Source of the DNA: Anaerohabitans sp964387285
Lineage (GTDB): Bacteria > Zhuqueibacterota > Zhuqueibacteria > Residuimicrobiales > Residuimicrobiaceae
Assembly (NCBI GenBank): GCA_964387285.1
Contig: CAYLWO010000006.1
Coordinates: 83,092-147,091 of the forward strand
DNA: 64,000 nt
Direction of reading: 5' to 3'
Shown: piece by piece, positions 35,436 to 42,785 of the stretch
Layout of the letters: every line of letters begins with the position of its first letter
Position numbering within the stretch: the stretch's first letter is position 1
Translations under genes and position numbers: made by a program
The notes under the pieces: generated by a model
What the model saw: only the letters and a program-made list of their open reading frames with translations
Told to the model about the DNA's origin: nothing
Databases searched by the model: none

Positions 35436-35801
35436 ATGGAAAAATCGTTTGATTGCATGACATTTCCCTGCGGCGACGGCTGCTGTACTCTCGGCGTCTG
35501 CGCGAGCAAAGAAGAAAAAGAACGCATTATTGCCTCGAAACTGGGAACAGAGGAGGACTTTGATCCCGAGCCGATTGAAGAATATGACGGCATTCATTAT
35601 CATACCAGAGTCACCATGCGCGGATGCGTTTTTTTAAATCCAACGCGCGGCTGTCGTTTGCATCAGGCGGGCGTCAAACCGGTCATCTGCAGCAATTTCC
35701 CCTTTGATCTGGAAGATGCGCAAGAGATGTTTGAAGAAGACGCCATGCCTTGTTTTCATCATCGCGTTTTTGACAAGGAAACCGGACGCTGCATCTGGTG
35801 A
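35436..35801 (+). CDS. YkgJ-family cysteine cluster protein, first of a tandem pair
   Basis: This 121-residue protein is rich in cysteines in the pattern of the YkgJ (zinc- or Fe-S-binding) family. FDCMTFPCGDGCC near the start is followed by GCVFLNPTRGCRLHQ, VKPVICSNFPFD and PCFHH, with a final GRCIW. The family's function is unknown. It shares length and motif order with the next gene 38 bases downstream, so the two are a tandem duplication. It is divergent from the rRNA methyltransferase. Confidence 0.8.
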   Translation: MEKSFDCMTFPCGDGCCTLGVCASKEEKERIIASKLGTEEDFDPEPIEEYDGIHYHTRVTMRGCVFLNPTRGCRLHQAGVKPVICSNFPFDLEDAQEMFEEDAMPCFHHRVFDKETGRCIW

Positions 35802-35839
35802 CACAACAGAATCATTCATAATAAAGGCAAATCAATCCC

Positions 35840-36205
35840 ATGAGCGAAGAATTTAATGTTTTTGACTGCTTGAATTATCCTTGCACCGACAAGTGTTGCT
35901 CTTACGGCGTGGATGTACACCCGGATGAACGCGCGCGGCTGATCCGTGAGGGTTATGCCACGGCAGAACAATTCACCGGACCAGATATGGACGAGGACGA
36001 CGAACTTTGGTATCGTACGGCGGTGGGACCGCGCGGCTGTGTGTTTTTAAAAGAAAATGAGCGCGGTTGCAGTCTGCATCAGTACGACGTCAAACCGCTG
36101 GTATGCAATGTGTTTCCCCGCGATGAAGAGGAAGCCAGAGAAATGTATGAGGACGGCAATTTACCCTGCTTTCACCACATCTCGTTTGAACGAAAAATTT
36201 CATAA
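35840..36205 (+). CDS. YkgJ-family cysteine cluster protein, second of a tandem pair
   Basis: Also 121 residues, with FDCLNYPCTDKCC, GCVFLKENERGCSLHQ, VKPLVCNVFPRD and PCFHH, parallel to the preceding gene. It lacks the first copy's extra Cys near residue 22 and its C-terminal Cys. A conserved DERARLI/EEKERII helix follows the first cluster in both. Its stop overlaps the convergent lipoprotein gene by six bases. The metal bound and the function are unknown. Confidence 0.8.
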   Translation: MSEEFNVFDCLNYPCTDKCCSYGVDVHPDERARLIREGYATAEQFTGPDMDEDDELWYRTAVGPRGCVFLKENERGCSLHQYDVKPLVCNVFPRDEEEAREMYEDGNLPCFHHISFERKIS

Positions 36206-36844
36206 CGGCAGTTTTTTATCTCCCAGGACTGCCGATCGCAGCTCGCCGCCTTCGCCGTCCCATAAAAATTTGACAATGCCCACATCGCGGACAAACCAAT
36301 AGACATTTTCGCTGACCGGAGTTTCTTTCGGCTCATCGGGATATTCGATGCGCATCGTTTGTTTGACCGCCACAGGAAACGTGCCGGCCGGAACGGTTAT
36401 TGGTTCCAGGCCGGCTATCCGATAGGTTATTTTCATTCGGCGCGGGGATTGCCCGGCCGTGCTTTCCGTGGCTACAATCCGCTTTTCGTCGCCGACCTTT
36501 TCACTGATGGGGCCGAGAGGTATCGCCTCTTTAAATTGCAACGATATCTTTAACGAAGGTTCCGGTTCCAACGCGATCCAGCCTACATTATGACTGGTTT
36601 TAACGTATCGTTCTTTCCACTTGACGGCGCCAAGCGAATCTTGAAAAGAGGCGATGTACTGTTTTTCTCCGTTGACCGCCTCTTCTTGTACGGCAATATC
36701 GCTTATGGCGCCGGTATAACGCCAGTGGTAACCGGCGTGCAAGGGGTAATAGGCCTGGCTGTTGAAATCCCTGCTGCAGCCGGATACTATACAGAAAACA
36801 GAAAGCAGCAAAAAATAAGAACAGCGTCTATCTGAGTTGTGCAT
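36200..36844 (-). CDS. Lipoprotein of unknown function
   Basis: This 214-residue protein has a type II signal peptide: a hydrophobic stretch at 10-20 then lipobox IVSGC (Cys 23). The mature part is beta-rich (YYPLHAGYHWRYTGAIS, KWKERYVKTSHNVGWIALEP, VPAGTFPVAVKQTMRIEYPD, VYWFVRDVGIVKFLWDGEGG). Such W/Y-rich sheets with a GTF-type turn occur in several periplasmic lipoprotein families, but I recognise none for certain. Its start lies 17 bases inside the end of the flavin reductase gene, so they are co-transcribed. Confidence 0.7.
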   Translation of the reverse strand: MHNSDRRCSYFLLLSVFCIVSGCSRDFNSQAYYPLHAGYHWRYTGAISDIAVQEEAVNGEKQYIASFQDSLGAVKWKERYVKTSHNVGWIALEPEPSLKISLQFKEAIPLGPISEKVGDEKRIVATESTAGQSPRRMKITYRIAGLEPITVPAGTFPVAVKQTMRIEYPDEPKETPVSENVYWFVRDVGIVKFLWDGEGGELRSAVLGDKKLPL

Positions 36845-37355
36845 ATTCTGTCGTTCCTTCCAGGTATTCGATTTTGCCGAAATAGACCGTGTGATAATCT
36901 TTGATGGGATAATGGGTTGCAATCTCTTTGATCAAAAAACCGGCAGGATCGAGACTCTGCTCATATTGAATCCGGCATTCCAAAATCAGCTCCGCATCAT
37001 CGATGGTCGGCGTCGTGATCATTTGGCCGGCGCGACGAGTGAATCCGCATTCCCGCCATTTGTCGACGTGGCGGCCGGTGCGCGTGCCGCAGAAGGCGAT
37101 CTGCTCGCTGAACCGGGACGACAGAAAATTCACGGAAAAGGTTTTCACCTTTTGCAGAAACTCGTGAGAATATCGCGTCGGCCGCACCACAGCGACAAAC
37201 ATCGGCTGATTCCATATGACGCCACTGAACCCCCAGCTGATCGTCATAATATTGCTGTGCTCTGCGTCGCCCACGCACAACAACGCTCCGCGCTTAAAAG
37301 ACGAATCCAATAAATTGAGTTTCAATTCGCCGAAAGACAGTGATTTTCTGTTCAT
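36828..37355 (-). CDS. Flavin reductase-like (DIM6/NTAB) FMN-binding protein
   Basis: This 175-residue protein has the split-barrel flavin-binding fold. LCVGDAEHSNIMTISWGFSG matches the conserved FMN-binding strand-turn, followed by MFVAVVRPTRYSHEFLQK and FSVNFLSS. A GTRTGRHVDKWRECGFT region follows, then ECRIQYEQSLDP. It probably reduces free flavin or acts as a small FMN oxidoreductase. The start ATG 37355 has GGAAAAG upstream; ATG 37391 is possible. It lies between sufU and the lipoprotein gene on the same strand; no functional link is obvious. Confidence 0.8.
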   Translation of the reverse strand: MNRKSLSFGELKLNLLDSSFKRGALLCVGDAEHSNIMTISWGFSGVIWNQPMFVAVVRPTRYSHEFLQKVKTFSVNFLSSRFSEQIAFCGTRTGRHVDKWRECGFTRRAGQMITTPTIDDAELILECRIQYEQSLDPAGFLIKEIATHYPIKDYHTVYFGKIEYLEGTTEYAQLR

Positions 37356-37443
37356 TGGGGCTTTTCCTTTCCAATCCGTTTTATGTTTCATCATGGCAGG
37401 GACCATGAAGCGCCAGAACTCATATCCGGACCGGTTCCTTCGC

Positions 37444-37926
37444 TCAGGCTGACGCGCCGCTCCGACGCCGTTCCAGGGCCTGGGCAAGAGATCGCCACGC
37501 CAGCATGGCACATTTGACGCGAGAGGGATAATCGCAAACATTCTTAAATGCGTTCAACTCATCCAATTCCCCACCGATTTTTATATCACCAGACGGTTGC
37601 GCTGTTTCGGATCCATCCCGATCATCACGCGTTGTTTTCAACATGCGTCCAAAGCGGTCGATGATCTGCTCCGCCTCTGCGATAGTCAAACCTTTCATTT
37701 TTTCGGTCATCAGGGATGCGGAAGCTTGGCTGATGACGCAACCGTGTCCGTCAAACGCCATATCAGAGATGCGGTCGCCGTTAAAACAAACCGTTAAAAT
37801 AATTTCATCGCCGCAGAGCGGATTGTTCAACGCCACCTGCAACTCGGCATTGGGCAATCGACCCTTGTTGCGCGGCCGTTTGTAGTGATCCAGCAAGACT
37901 TCCTGATATAAATCGTCTAATGCCAT
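37444..37926 (-). CDS. sufU: Fe-S cluster assembly protein SufU
   Basis: This 160-residue protein has the three conserved SufU cysteines: C38 in NPLCGDEI, C63 in GHGCVISQASAS and C139 (in the VKCAMLAWRSL tail), with C131 also nearby. The insertion between Cys 2 and 3 that separates SufU from IscU is present (residues 95-130). It accepts sulfur from SufS and hands it to a cluster scaffold. It overlaps sufS by ten bases, the usual sufS-sufU order. SufB, SufC and SufD are not in the window. Confidence 0.92.
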   Translation of the reverse strand: MALDDLYQEVLLDHYKRPRNKGRLPNAELQVALNNPLCGDEIILTVCFNGDRISDMAFDGHGCVISQASASLMTEKMKGLTIAEAEQIIDRFGRMLKTTRDDRDGSETAQPSGDIKIGGELDELNAFKNVCDYPSRVKCAMLAWRSLAQALERRRSGASA

Positions 37927-39146
37927 CTTTTAAAGTAATCCCGGGCTCGTCCGAGCGCCTTAACCAAACGTTCCACATCATCGTAATCGTTGTACAGGTA
38001 AAAACTGGCACGGGCCGTGGCGTCCAAATGCAATTTTTTCATGGCCAATTGCGCGCAATGATGGCCGGCGCGAATCGCAATATTTTCATTATCCAAAAAA
38101 GTGGCCAAATCATGCGCATGCACGCCTTCGAGATTGAAAGAGATAATCGGTCCATGCACCGGCTGCGCAGCATAAACGCGTATCTGCGGCATTTCGGCCA
38201 GTTGCTGTAGAGCCAGAGCGGTCAATTCGTGAGCATGCGCTTCAATCGCATCCAGTCCGATTTTGTCGAGATAATCCATGGCATTGACCAGTCCAAAGAC
38301 GGCGCCGACGTTTTGCGTACCGGCTTCAAACTTCCAGGGCAACTCATTCCAGCTCGTCCGGTCATGTTCCACACGACTGATCATGCTGCCGCCGAAGAGC
38401 AGCGGATCCATCTCCGCCAACAACGCCTTACGGCCGTAAAGTACGCCCAGGCCTTGCGGCCCCAGCATTTTATGACTGGAAAAAGCGACAAAATCGGCCG
38501 ACAATGCCTGCACATCCAAGCGCATATGAGGGGCGCTTTGCGCCGCATCTAGCAGCACCAGCGCGCCGACCTGATGCGCCAGCCGGATCATCTCCTGCAC
38601 CGGATGAATGACGCCCAGGCTGTTGGCAATATGAGCAAAGGCTACAAGCCGGGTTTTTGTGGAGAGCAAGCGACGATATTGATCCAAATTCAAATAACCC
38701 TGGTCGTCAAACTCTACATAGTGCAATCGCGCGCCGGTTCGCTGACAGGCTATTTGCCAGGGCACCAAATTGCTGTGGTGCTCCATTTCGGTAATCAGAA
38801 TTTCGTCGCCGGGGCGACAGAACTTGGCCGCCCAACCCATCGCGACCAGGTTGATGGATTCTGTGGTGTTGCGGTTAAAAACGATTTCTTCGGTTGACGC
38901 GGCGTTGAGGAATTGGCGCACTCGTTCGCGATTGGCCTCATATTGAGCCGTCGCATTCTCCGCCAGCCGATAGCTGCCGCGGTGTGCATTGGCATTGGCG
39001 GAAATATAAAAACGGTTTATGATTGTCAACATGGACATCGGCTTTTGCGTGGTCGCAGCGCTGTCCAGATATACCCAATCCCGGTTTTCCGGTCGTTGAA
39101 AAATCGGAAAATCACGCCGAATTTCTTTTACGTCCAGGACATTCAT
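37917..39146 (-). CDS. sufS: Cysteine desulfurase SufS
   Basis: This 409-residue PLP enzyme takes sulfur from cysteine to form a persulfide. LDSAATTQKP near the start, EMEHHSNLVPWQ, LLDAAQSAPH and FSSHKMLGPQGLGVLYG are present; K226 is the PLP Lys. RAGHHCAQ holds the catalytic Cys (C364). The group II length and the short active-site loop fit SufS rather than IscS. It is transcribed with sufU, flavin reductase and lipoprotein genes, and lies downstream of the SurA/PpiD-like gene, whose terminator is at 39235-39267. Confidence 0.94.
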   Translation of the reverse strand: MNVLDVKEIRRDFPIFQRPENRDWVYLDSAATTQKPMSMLTIINRFYISANANAHRGSYRLAENATAQYEANRERVRQFLNAASTEEIVFNRNTTESINLVAMGWAAKFCRPGDEILITEMEHHSNLVPWQIACQRTGARLHYVEFDDQGYLNLDQYRRLLSTKTRLVAFAHIANSLGVIHPVQEMIRLAHQVGALVLLDAAQSAPHMRLDVQALSADFVAFSSHKMLGPQGLGVLYGRKALLAEMDPLLFGGSMISRVEHDRTSWNELPWKFEAGTQNVGAVFGLVNAMDYLDKIGLDAIEAHAHELTALALQQLAEMPQIRVYAAQPVHGPIISFNLEGVHAHDLATFLDNENIAIRAGHHCAQLAMKKLHLDATARASFYLYNDYDDVERLVKALGRARDYFKRWH

Positions 39147-39234
39147 AGCGACGTCCTCCCGTTTTTCATGCCGAACGTCGGATGTCGTACTTACCTATGC
39201 AGCAATGTAATCATTTTTTTATCAAACGCAAATA

Positions 39235-39267
39235 ACAAAAAAGGCGAGCTCATAAGGGCCCGCCTCC
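39235..39267 (-). terminator. Terminator after the PpiD-like gene
   Basis: On the minus strand the stem AGGCGGGC...GAGCTCGCCT closes over a short loop and is followed by six T (AAAAAA on the plus strand at 39237-39242). It is 18 bases after the PpiD-like stop and upstream of sufS. Confidence 0.8.
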
Positions 39268-39284
39268 TGAAAAAAAATTCAAAA

Positions 39285-41087
39285 TTATAGATAGTCTTTG
39301 CGAAAATCTTTAATGTCCGCTTTTTCCTTCAGCGCTGTGTACCACTGGCTGAACATCATTTGTTGACGACGGCTGAGAATCTGATTCTTTAAATTTTCCA
39401 GCTGGCCGGCAAACTCGGCTTCGTTGAATTCGGTTTTCTCGACAAGTCGGATCAAATAGTATCCGCGGCTGCCTTCTGTGGGCTTGGCCACCATGCCGGG
39501 GGACAACGAAAAAGCGGCGCCCACAAAACGAGGTTCGCGGCCCACATCCTGCACATATCCGGACATGGTGAACGAATCGGTGGTTTTCGCGGTCAAGCCC
39601 TCTTCAGCCGCCACGGCCGCCAGCGAACTGCCGGAATTGACTCTGGACCAGGCAGCCTGGCATTTTTCCTTGGCCATGGCCATGGCTTTTTCATTTTTCA
39701 ATTTGTTGATGATTTGCTCCTTAACGTCCGCAACCGATTTCACATGCTCCGGAATGACCTCCATGACTTGCACCACCAGATAGCCGCGCTCAATCTGGAA
39801 CAGGTCGCTGACCGTGCCTTTTTCGCTGCGAAAACAAAAATTATTGATGCGTGTTTCCATGCCGATCTCCGGAATAAAACCACCGGCGGTAAAGGGCTGG
39901 CTGCGTTTGCAAACCAGGTTTTCTGCTTTGGCAACTGTAGCGAGATTGGATTCTTTTGCCGTCTCTGCTACATAACCGGCCGCTTCACGCAGGTTTTCCC
40001 GCGTTGCCGGCGTCATTTCATACTTGACGAGTATGTGTCTGGCCTGCACCTTGGGTTCTTTGTTTTCAACTTTTTTGTCCAGTACCTGAATGATATGCAT
40101 GCCGAACTGCGAGACAACCGGGCCGACGATATCGCCCTTGTTTGCAGCAAACGCCGCTTCTTCAAACGGCTTGACCATCTGGCCTTTGCCGAACCAACCC
40201 AGGTCGCCGCCGTTTTTCGCAGAACCGGTATCCTGCGAATAGATTTGCGCTAAATTGGCAAAATCGGCGCCGGATTTCGCCTCTTTTAATATATCCGCCA
40301 CCTGATTCATGACAGCCAGGGTGTCCGCTTTGGTAGCCTTGAACTCTAAAAGGACAAAATCGATGATGCGCTGTTCCACTTGATTGTACTCGGATTTGGT
40401 TTTGTCATAATAAGCATCAATCTCATTCTGGGTAGGCGCCGCCACCGTCGCCATATATTTATCAGTGGTAAAAGCGACATATTCGACTTTGGCCTTTAGA
40501 TTGCGCTTCATATATTCCATGCGGGCATCATCATCGGTTACCACGGCCGAGCTCTTGATCAAATTATCCAGCTTGCGCATGGGCAACGACATGCGCATAT
40601 AATCTTCCACCGCGGTCCAGAACTGACCGGCGCCGGGGTTGTCCAACGCCTGCTTGTAGCGCGCCATATCGAATTGACCGGTGCTGTCCTGGAACACCTG
40701 ATTCTGACGCAACTCTTGCGGTGGATTGTTTTCGATCTCTTCAAGAATTTCATCATCCGTGGCATCGAGATGGACATTCTTCACCACTTCATTGAGCAAG
40801 CGTTGCTGCACCAGATTTTCGTACACCTGATTTTCCAATTGCTGCAATTGATACCCTTCCGGTTCATTGCCAGTCTGCTGCCGCTGTTGGGCCAGTTCAT
40901 TTTGGTACCGGCGTGTAAATTCTTCGTAATGGATTTCACTTCCGTTCACCGATGCGATGACCCCGCGCGGTTGATCGCGTTTCAAACCGCCCATGCCCCA
41001 GTCCACCACGATAGTGGCAATAAACGCGAAAACCAATATCATCAGGATTGTCTTGGTGCTTTCGCGCAGTTTGTTCATCATTCCCAT
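39285..41087 (-). CDS. SurA/PpiD-like peptidyl-prolyl isomerase
   Basis: This 600-residue protein has one N-terminal membrane anchor (about 10-27) and a SurA-N-type helical region (about 40-220). A parvulin domain follows (about 235-340; GSAKNGGDLGWFGKGQMVKP and FEEAAFAANKGDIVGPVV). A second, weaker parvulin-like region (about 350-460) and a C-terminal helical part end the protein. The layout is that of PpiD, a periplasmic folding helper attached to the inner membrane. The cargo likely includes the many exported proteins in this genome. TTGAGG six bases upstream supports ATG 41087. It is a single gene with its own terminator. Confidence 0.88.
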   Translation of the reverse strand: MGMMNKLRESTKTILMILVFAFIATIVVDWGMGGLKRDQPRGVIASVNGSEIHYEEFTRRYQNELAQQRQQTGNEPEGYQLQQLENQVYENLVQQRLLNEVVKNVHLDATDDEILEEIENNPPQELRQNQVFQDSTGQFDMARYKQALDNPGAGQFWTAVEDYMRMSLPMRKLDNLIKSSAVVTDDDARMEYMKRNLKAKVEYVAFTTDKYMATVAAPTQNEIDAYYDKTKSEYNQVEQRIIDFVLLEFKATKADTLAVMNQVADILKEAKSGADFANLAQIYSQDTGSAKNGGDLGWFGKGQMVKPFEEAAFAANKGDIVGPVVSQFGMHIIQVLDKKVENKEPKVQARHILVKYEMTPATRENLREAAGYVAETAKESNLATVAKAENLVCKRSQPFTAGGFIPEIGMETRINNFCFRSEKGTVSDLFQIERGYLVVQVMEVIPEHVKSVADVKEQIINKLKNEKAMAMAKEKCQAAWSRVNSGSSLAAVAAEEGLTAKTTDSFTMSGYVQDVGREPRFVGAAFSLSPGMVAKPTEGSRGYYLIRLVEKTEFNEAEFAGQLENLKNQILSRRQQMMFSQWYTALKEKADIKDFRKDYL

Positions 41088-41301
41088 GGAACACCTCAAG
41101 TTAATAACTGTAAATTATAATTTTACACACAATGCCCGCTGCTGGTTCAGCGCAGGGCTATAAAACTCTAGTTGCCGTTTTGAGATAGAAAGTGCTAAAA
41201 CATATTAATTTATGAGTTTTTAAATTAATAATCAAGGTTTTTCCCGTACAGCCGGCCAGAACGCGGAGTGAAAACGAATCGAAAAATCCATGTTCATTTT
41301 G

Positions 41302-41385
41302 TCTCTCCGACCTCTGCTCCTCTGCGTTCATTCCATTTTTTGCGTTCCAGCCCCAAAAGCATTAACGCAGAGGTCGCAAAGGAGT
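41302..41385. repeat. CGCAGAG repeat, spaced copy
   Basis: CTCTCCGACCTCTGCTCCTC and TGCGTT form the left side; ATTAACGCAGAGGTCGCAAAGGAG on the right pairs with it imperfectly (given here only by key bases). It belongs with the elements at 12090 and 24134-24363. Confidence 0.55.
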
Positions 41386-41491
41386 TTGTTCATTTTCCCG
41401 TTAATCTGAAAGACAAAAATCTATTTTCTCCGTTCAGTCAGCGTGGGATTTTTCTTTGCCGCTCTGCGCCTTGGCGGGCAGCCTGCTTGAT

Positions 41492-41527
41492 AAAAAAAGG
41501 CTGTCAGTATACAACCTGACAGCCTTT
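41492..41527 (-). terminator. Strong hairpin with T-run (minus)
   Basis: A perfect 12-base stem (41496-41507 with 41516-41527, AAAGGCTGTCAG / CTGACAGCCTTT) is followed on the minus strand by a T-run. It lies about 200 bases beyond the T9SS-tailed gene and could end read-through from it. Confidence 0.75.
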
Positions 41528-41627
41528 GGGAGGAATCCGTTTGGGAGGGACAAACGGATTATACTACGATGAGAAATATTCTATTCAAATGTCGGACAGC
41601 TTAAGAGACTGTCGCAAAAGCCAGACC

Positions 41628-41662
41628 AACCCCGGGGTCGCGGTTTTTGCGACCCCGGGGTT
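41628..41662. repeat. 14-base perfect inverted repeat
   Basis: AACCCCGGGGTCGC (41628-41641) pairs perfectly with GCGACCCCGGGGTT (41649-41662) around a seven-base T-rich loop. No T-run follows on the plus strand. Half of it is itself palindromic (CCCCGGGG). Confidence 0.7.
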
Positions 41663-41685
41663 CTTAACTCATGTTGAGAAACACC

Positions 41686-41720
41686 CGGAGTGGCCGCAAA
41701 AAACGCGGCCACATCCGGTC
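41686..41720 (-). terminator. GC hairpin after the T9SS-tailed gene
   Basis: Stem CCGGA/TCCGG plus GTGGCCGC/GCGGCCAC around a loop of A residues, eight or so bases after the stop on the minus strand. The tail is only weakly T-rich, so termination is likely but not certain. Confidence 0.55.
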
Positions 41721-41728
41721 ATATGATA

Positions 41729-42715
41729 CTATTTAATCAATGCCATCTTTTTCACTTCATGATATCCGGCGGTTTTCATCACATAGAGATACATGCCGGA
41801 GGGCAAAGCGCGACCGTCGAAGCTGACTTTGTGAATGCCGGCGTTCAGCTTGGCGTCGACCAGCTGGCTAACCTGACGACCCAGGATGTCATAAACCGTG
41901 ACCTGCACACGGCCGGCTTCCTTGACCTTGAACATAATCTCTGTGGCCGGATTAAAAGGATTGGGATAGTTCTGGCCCAATTCATATCTCTCCGGCGCTG
42001 CCAGAGTGACTTCCTGCATGTCGGATAAAGTAACGGTTCCGTCGGTGTCCGTCTGTTTCAGGCGATAATAGTACTTGCCGGAAGTCACATCTTTATCGAC
42101 AAAGCTGTACGCTTGCAGAGTGGCAGAAGAACCGGCGCCGGCGATAAAACCGATCTGCTCAAAGGTTTTAGCGTCCAGGCTACGCTGAATTTCAAAGCCC
42201 AGGTTGTTGCTTTCACTGGCGGTCTTCCAATCCAGCATCACCTCATATCCCCAACTGCGATCGCGACTGACGGCGTTGAAAGAAACCATCTCCACGGGGA
42301 GAGCAAATGGCTCTGTGGCAATTTGCGGATTCCCGGCAACATTGGGATCTAGCGTCTCATAGGCAAAGATGTTGCGTTCGCCGGTAACGACATTTGTGAA
42401 TACAACGTGAAGCGTATCGCCAACTTCCCAGGTTTTGTCGCTTTCACCAGCTTTGTCAAACAATGCTAAATTTATATTCCAGCTGGCTTTTTCCGGATCA
42501 GAATCTGTTGTGCAATAAACAGTGGCGGTGGTATCCAGCGGCTCATTCGTCAAATACCCCTGATATTTAACCTCGTTATCACCGGGTTTTGATCCGTCTT
42601 TATTTGTGACAAATCCTGCCACATAAGTATCTACAAGGGATTGAGCCGCAACAAAATTGATCATGCCTAAAATGGATATGAGCATGACGACGTATGGTAA
42701 ATTTTTTAAGCGCAT
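41729..42715 (-). CDS. Secreted protein with type IX (Por) C-terminal sorting domain
   Basis: This 328-residue protein has a signal peptide (1-24, ending NFVAA). The first half is beta-rich (GFVTNKDGSKPGDNEVKYQG). Residues about 150-240 form a fibronectin-like module (EVMLDWKTASESNNLGFEIQ, FEQIGFIAGAGSS, YYYRLKQTDTDGTV). The last 75 are a textbook T9SS type A tail: YELGQNYPNPFNPATEIMFK, VTVYDILGRQVSQLVDAKLN, LPSGMYLYVMKT, KKMALIK. AGGAGGT seven bases upstream fixes the start. It follows the 1514-residue gene after 70 bases with a hairpin, so the two may be expressed together on the cell surface. Confidence 0.88.
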   Translation of the reverse strand: MRLKNLPYVVMLISILGMINFVAAQSLVDTYVAGFVTNKDGSKPGDNEVKYQGYLTNEPLDTTATVYCTTDSDPEKASWNINLALFDKAGESDKTWEVGDTLHVVFTNVVTGERNIFAYETLDPNVAGNPQIATEPFALPVEMVSFNAVSRDRSWGYEVMLDWKTASESNNLGFEIQRSLDAKTFEQIGFIAGAGSSATLQAYSFVDKDVTSGKYYYRLKQTDTDGTVTLSDMQEVTLAAPERYELGQNYPNPFNPATEIMFKVKEAGRVQVTVYDILGRQVSQLVDAKLNAGIHKVSFDGRALPSGMYLYVMKTAGYHEVKKMALIK

Positions 42716-42740
42716 AATAATTACCTCCTATGGGAAAATT

Positions 42741-42768
42741 TGTGGGATAACAAAATGGTTATCCCACA
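42741..42768. repeat. 11-base hairpin between the two surface-protein genes
   Basis: TGTGGGATAAC pairs perfectly with GTTATCCCACA around a six-base loop. It is in the 70-base gap after the large gene and just before the ribosome-binding site of the T9SS-tailed gene. It may lower downstream expression or protect the mRNA end. Confidence 0.6.
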
Positions 42769-42785
42769 TCATCAGATCTAATAAA

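Larger units (their letters stand above)
41088..41728. other. Intergenic region with repeats and hairpins
   Basis: About 640 bases without a gene. From left to right it holds an AT-rich stretch that should carry the PpiD promoter and CGCAGAG-type repeats (41302-41385 and about 41451-41481). A terminator-like hairpin (41492-41527) and two strong GC hairpins near 41628-41662 and 41686-41720 follow. Short open frames here translate repeats and are not gene-like. Confidence 0.6.

Noticed and set aside
36200..39146. Complete SUF operon
   Set aside because: Only sufS and sufU are present; sufB, sufC and sufD are not adjacent, and the next genes are a flavin reductase and a lipoprotein.
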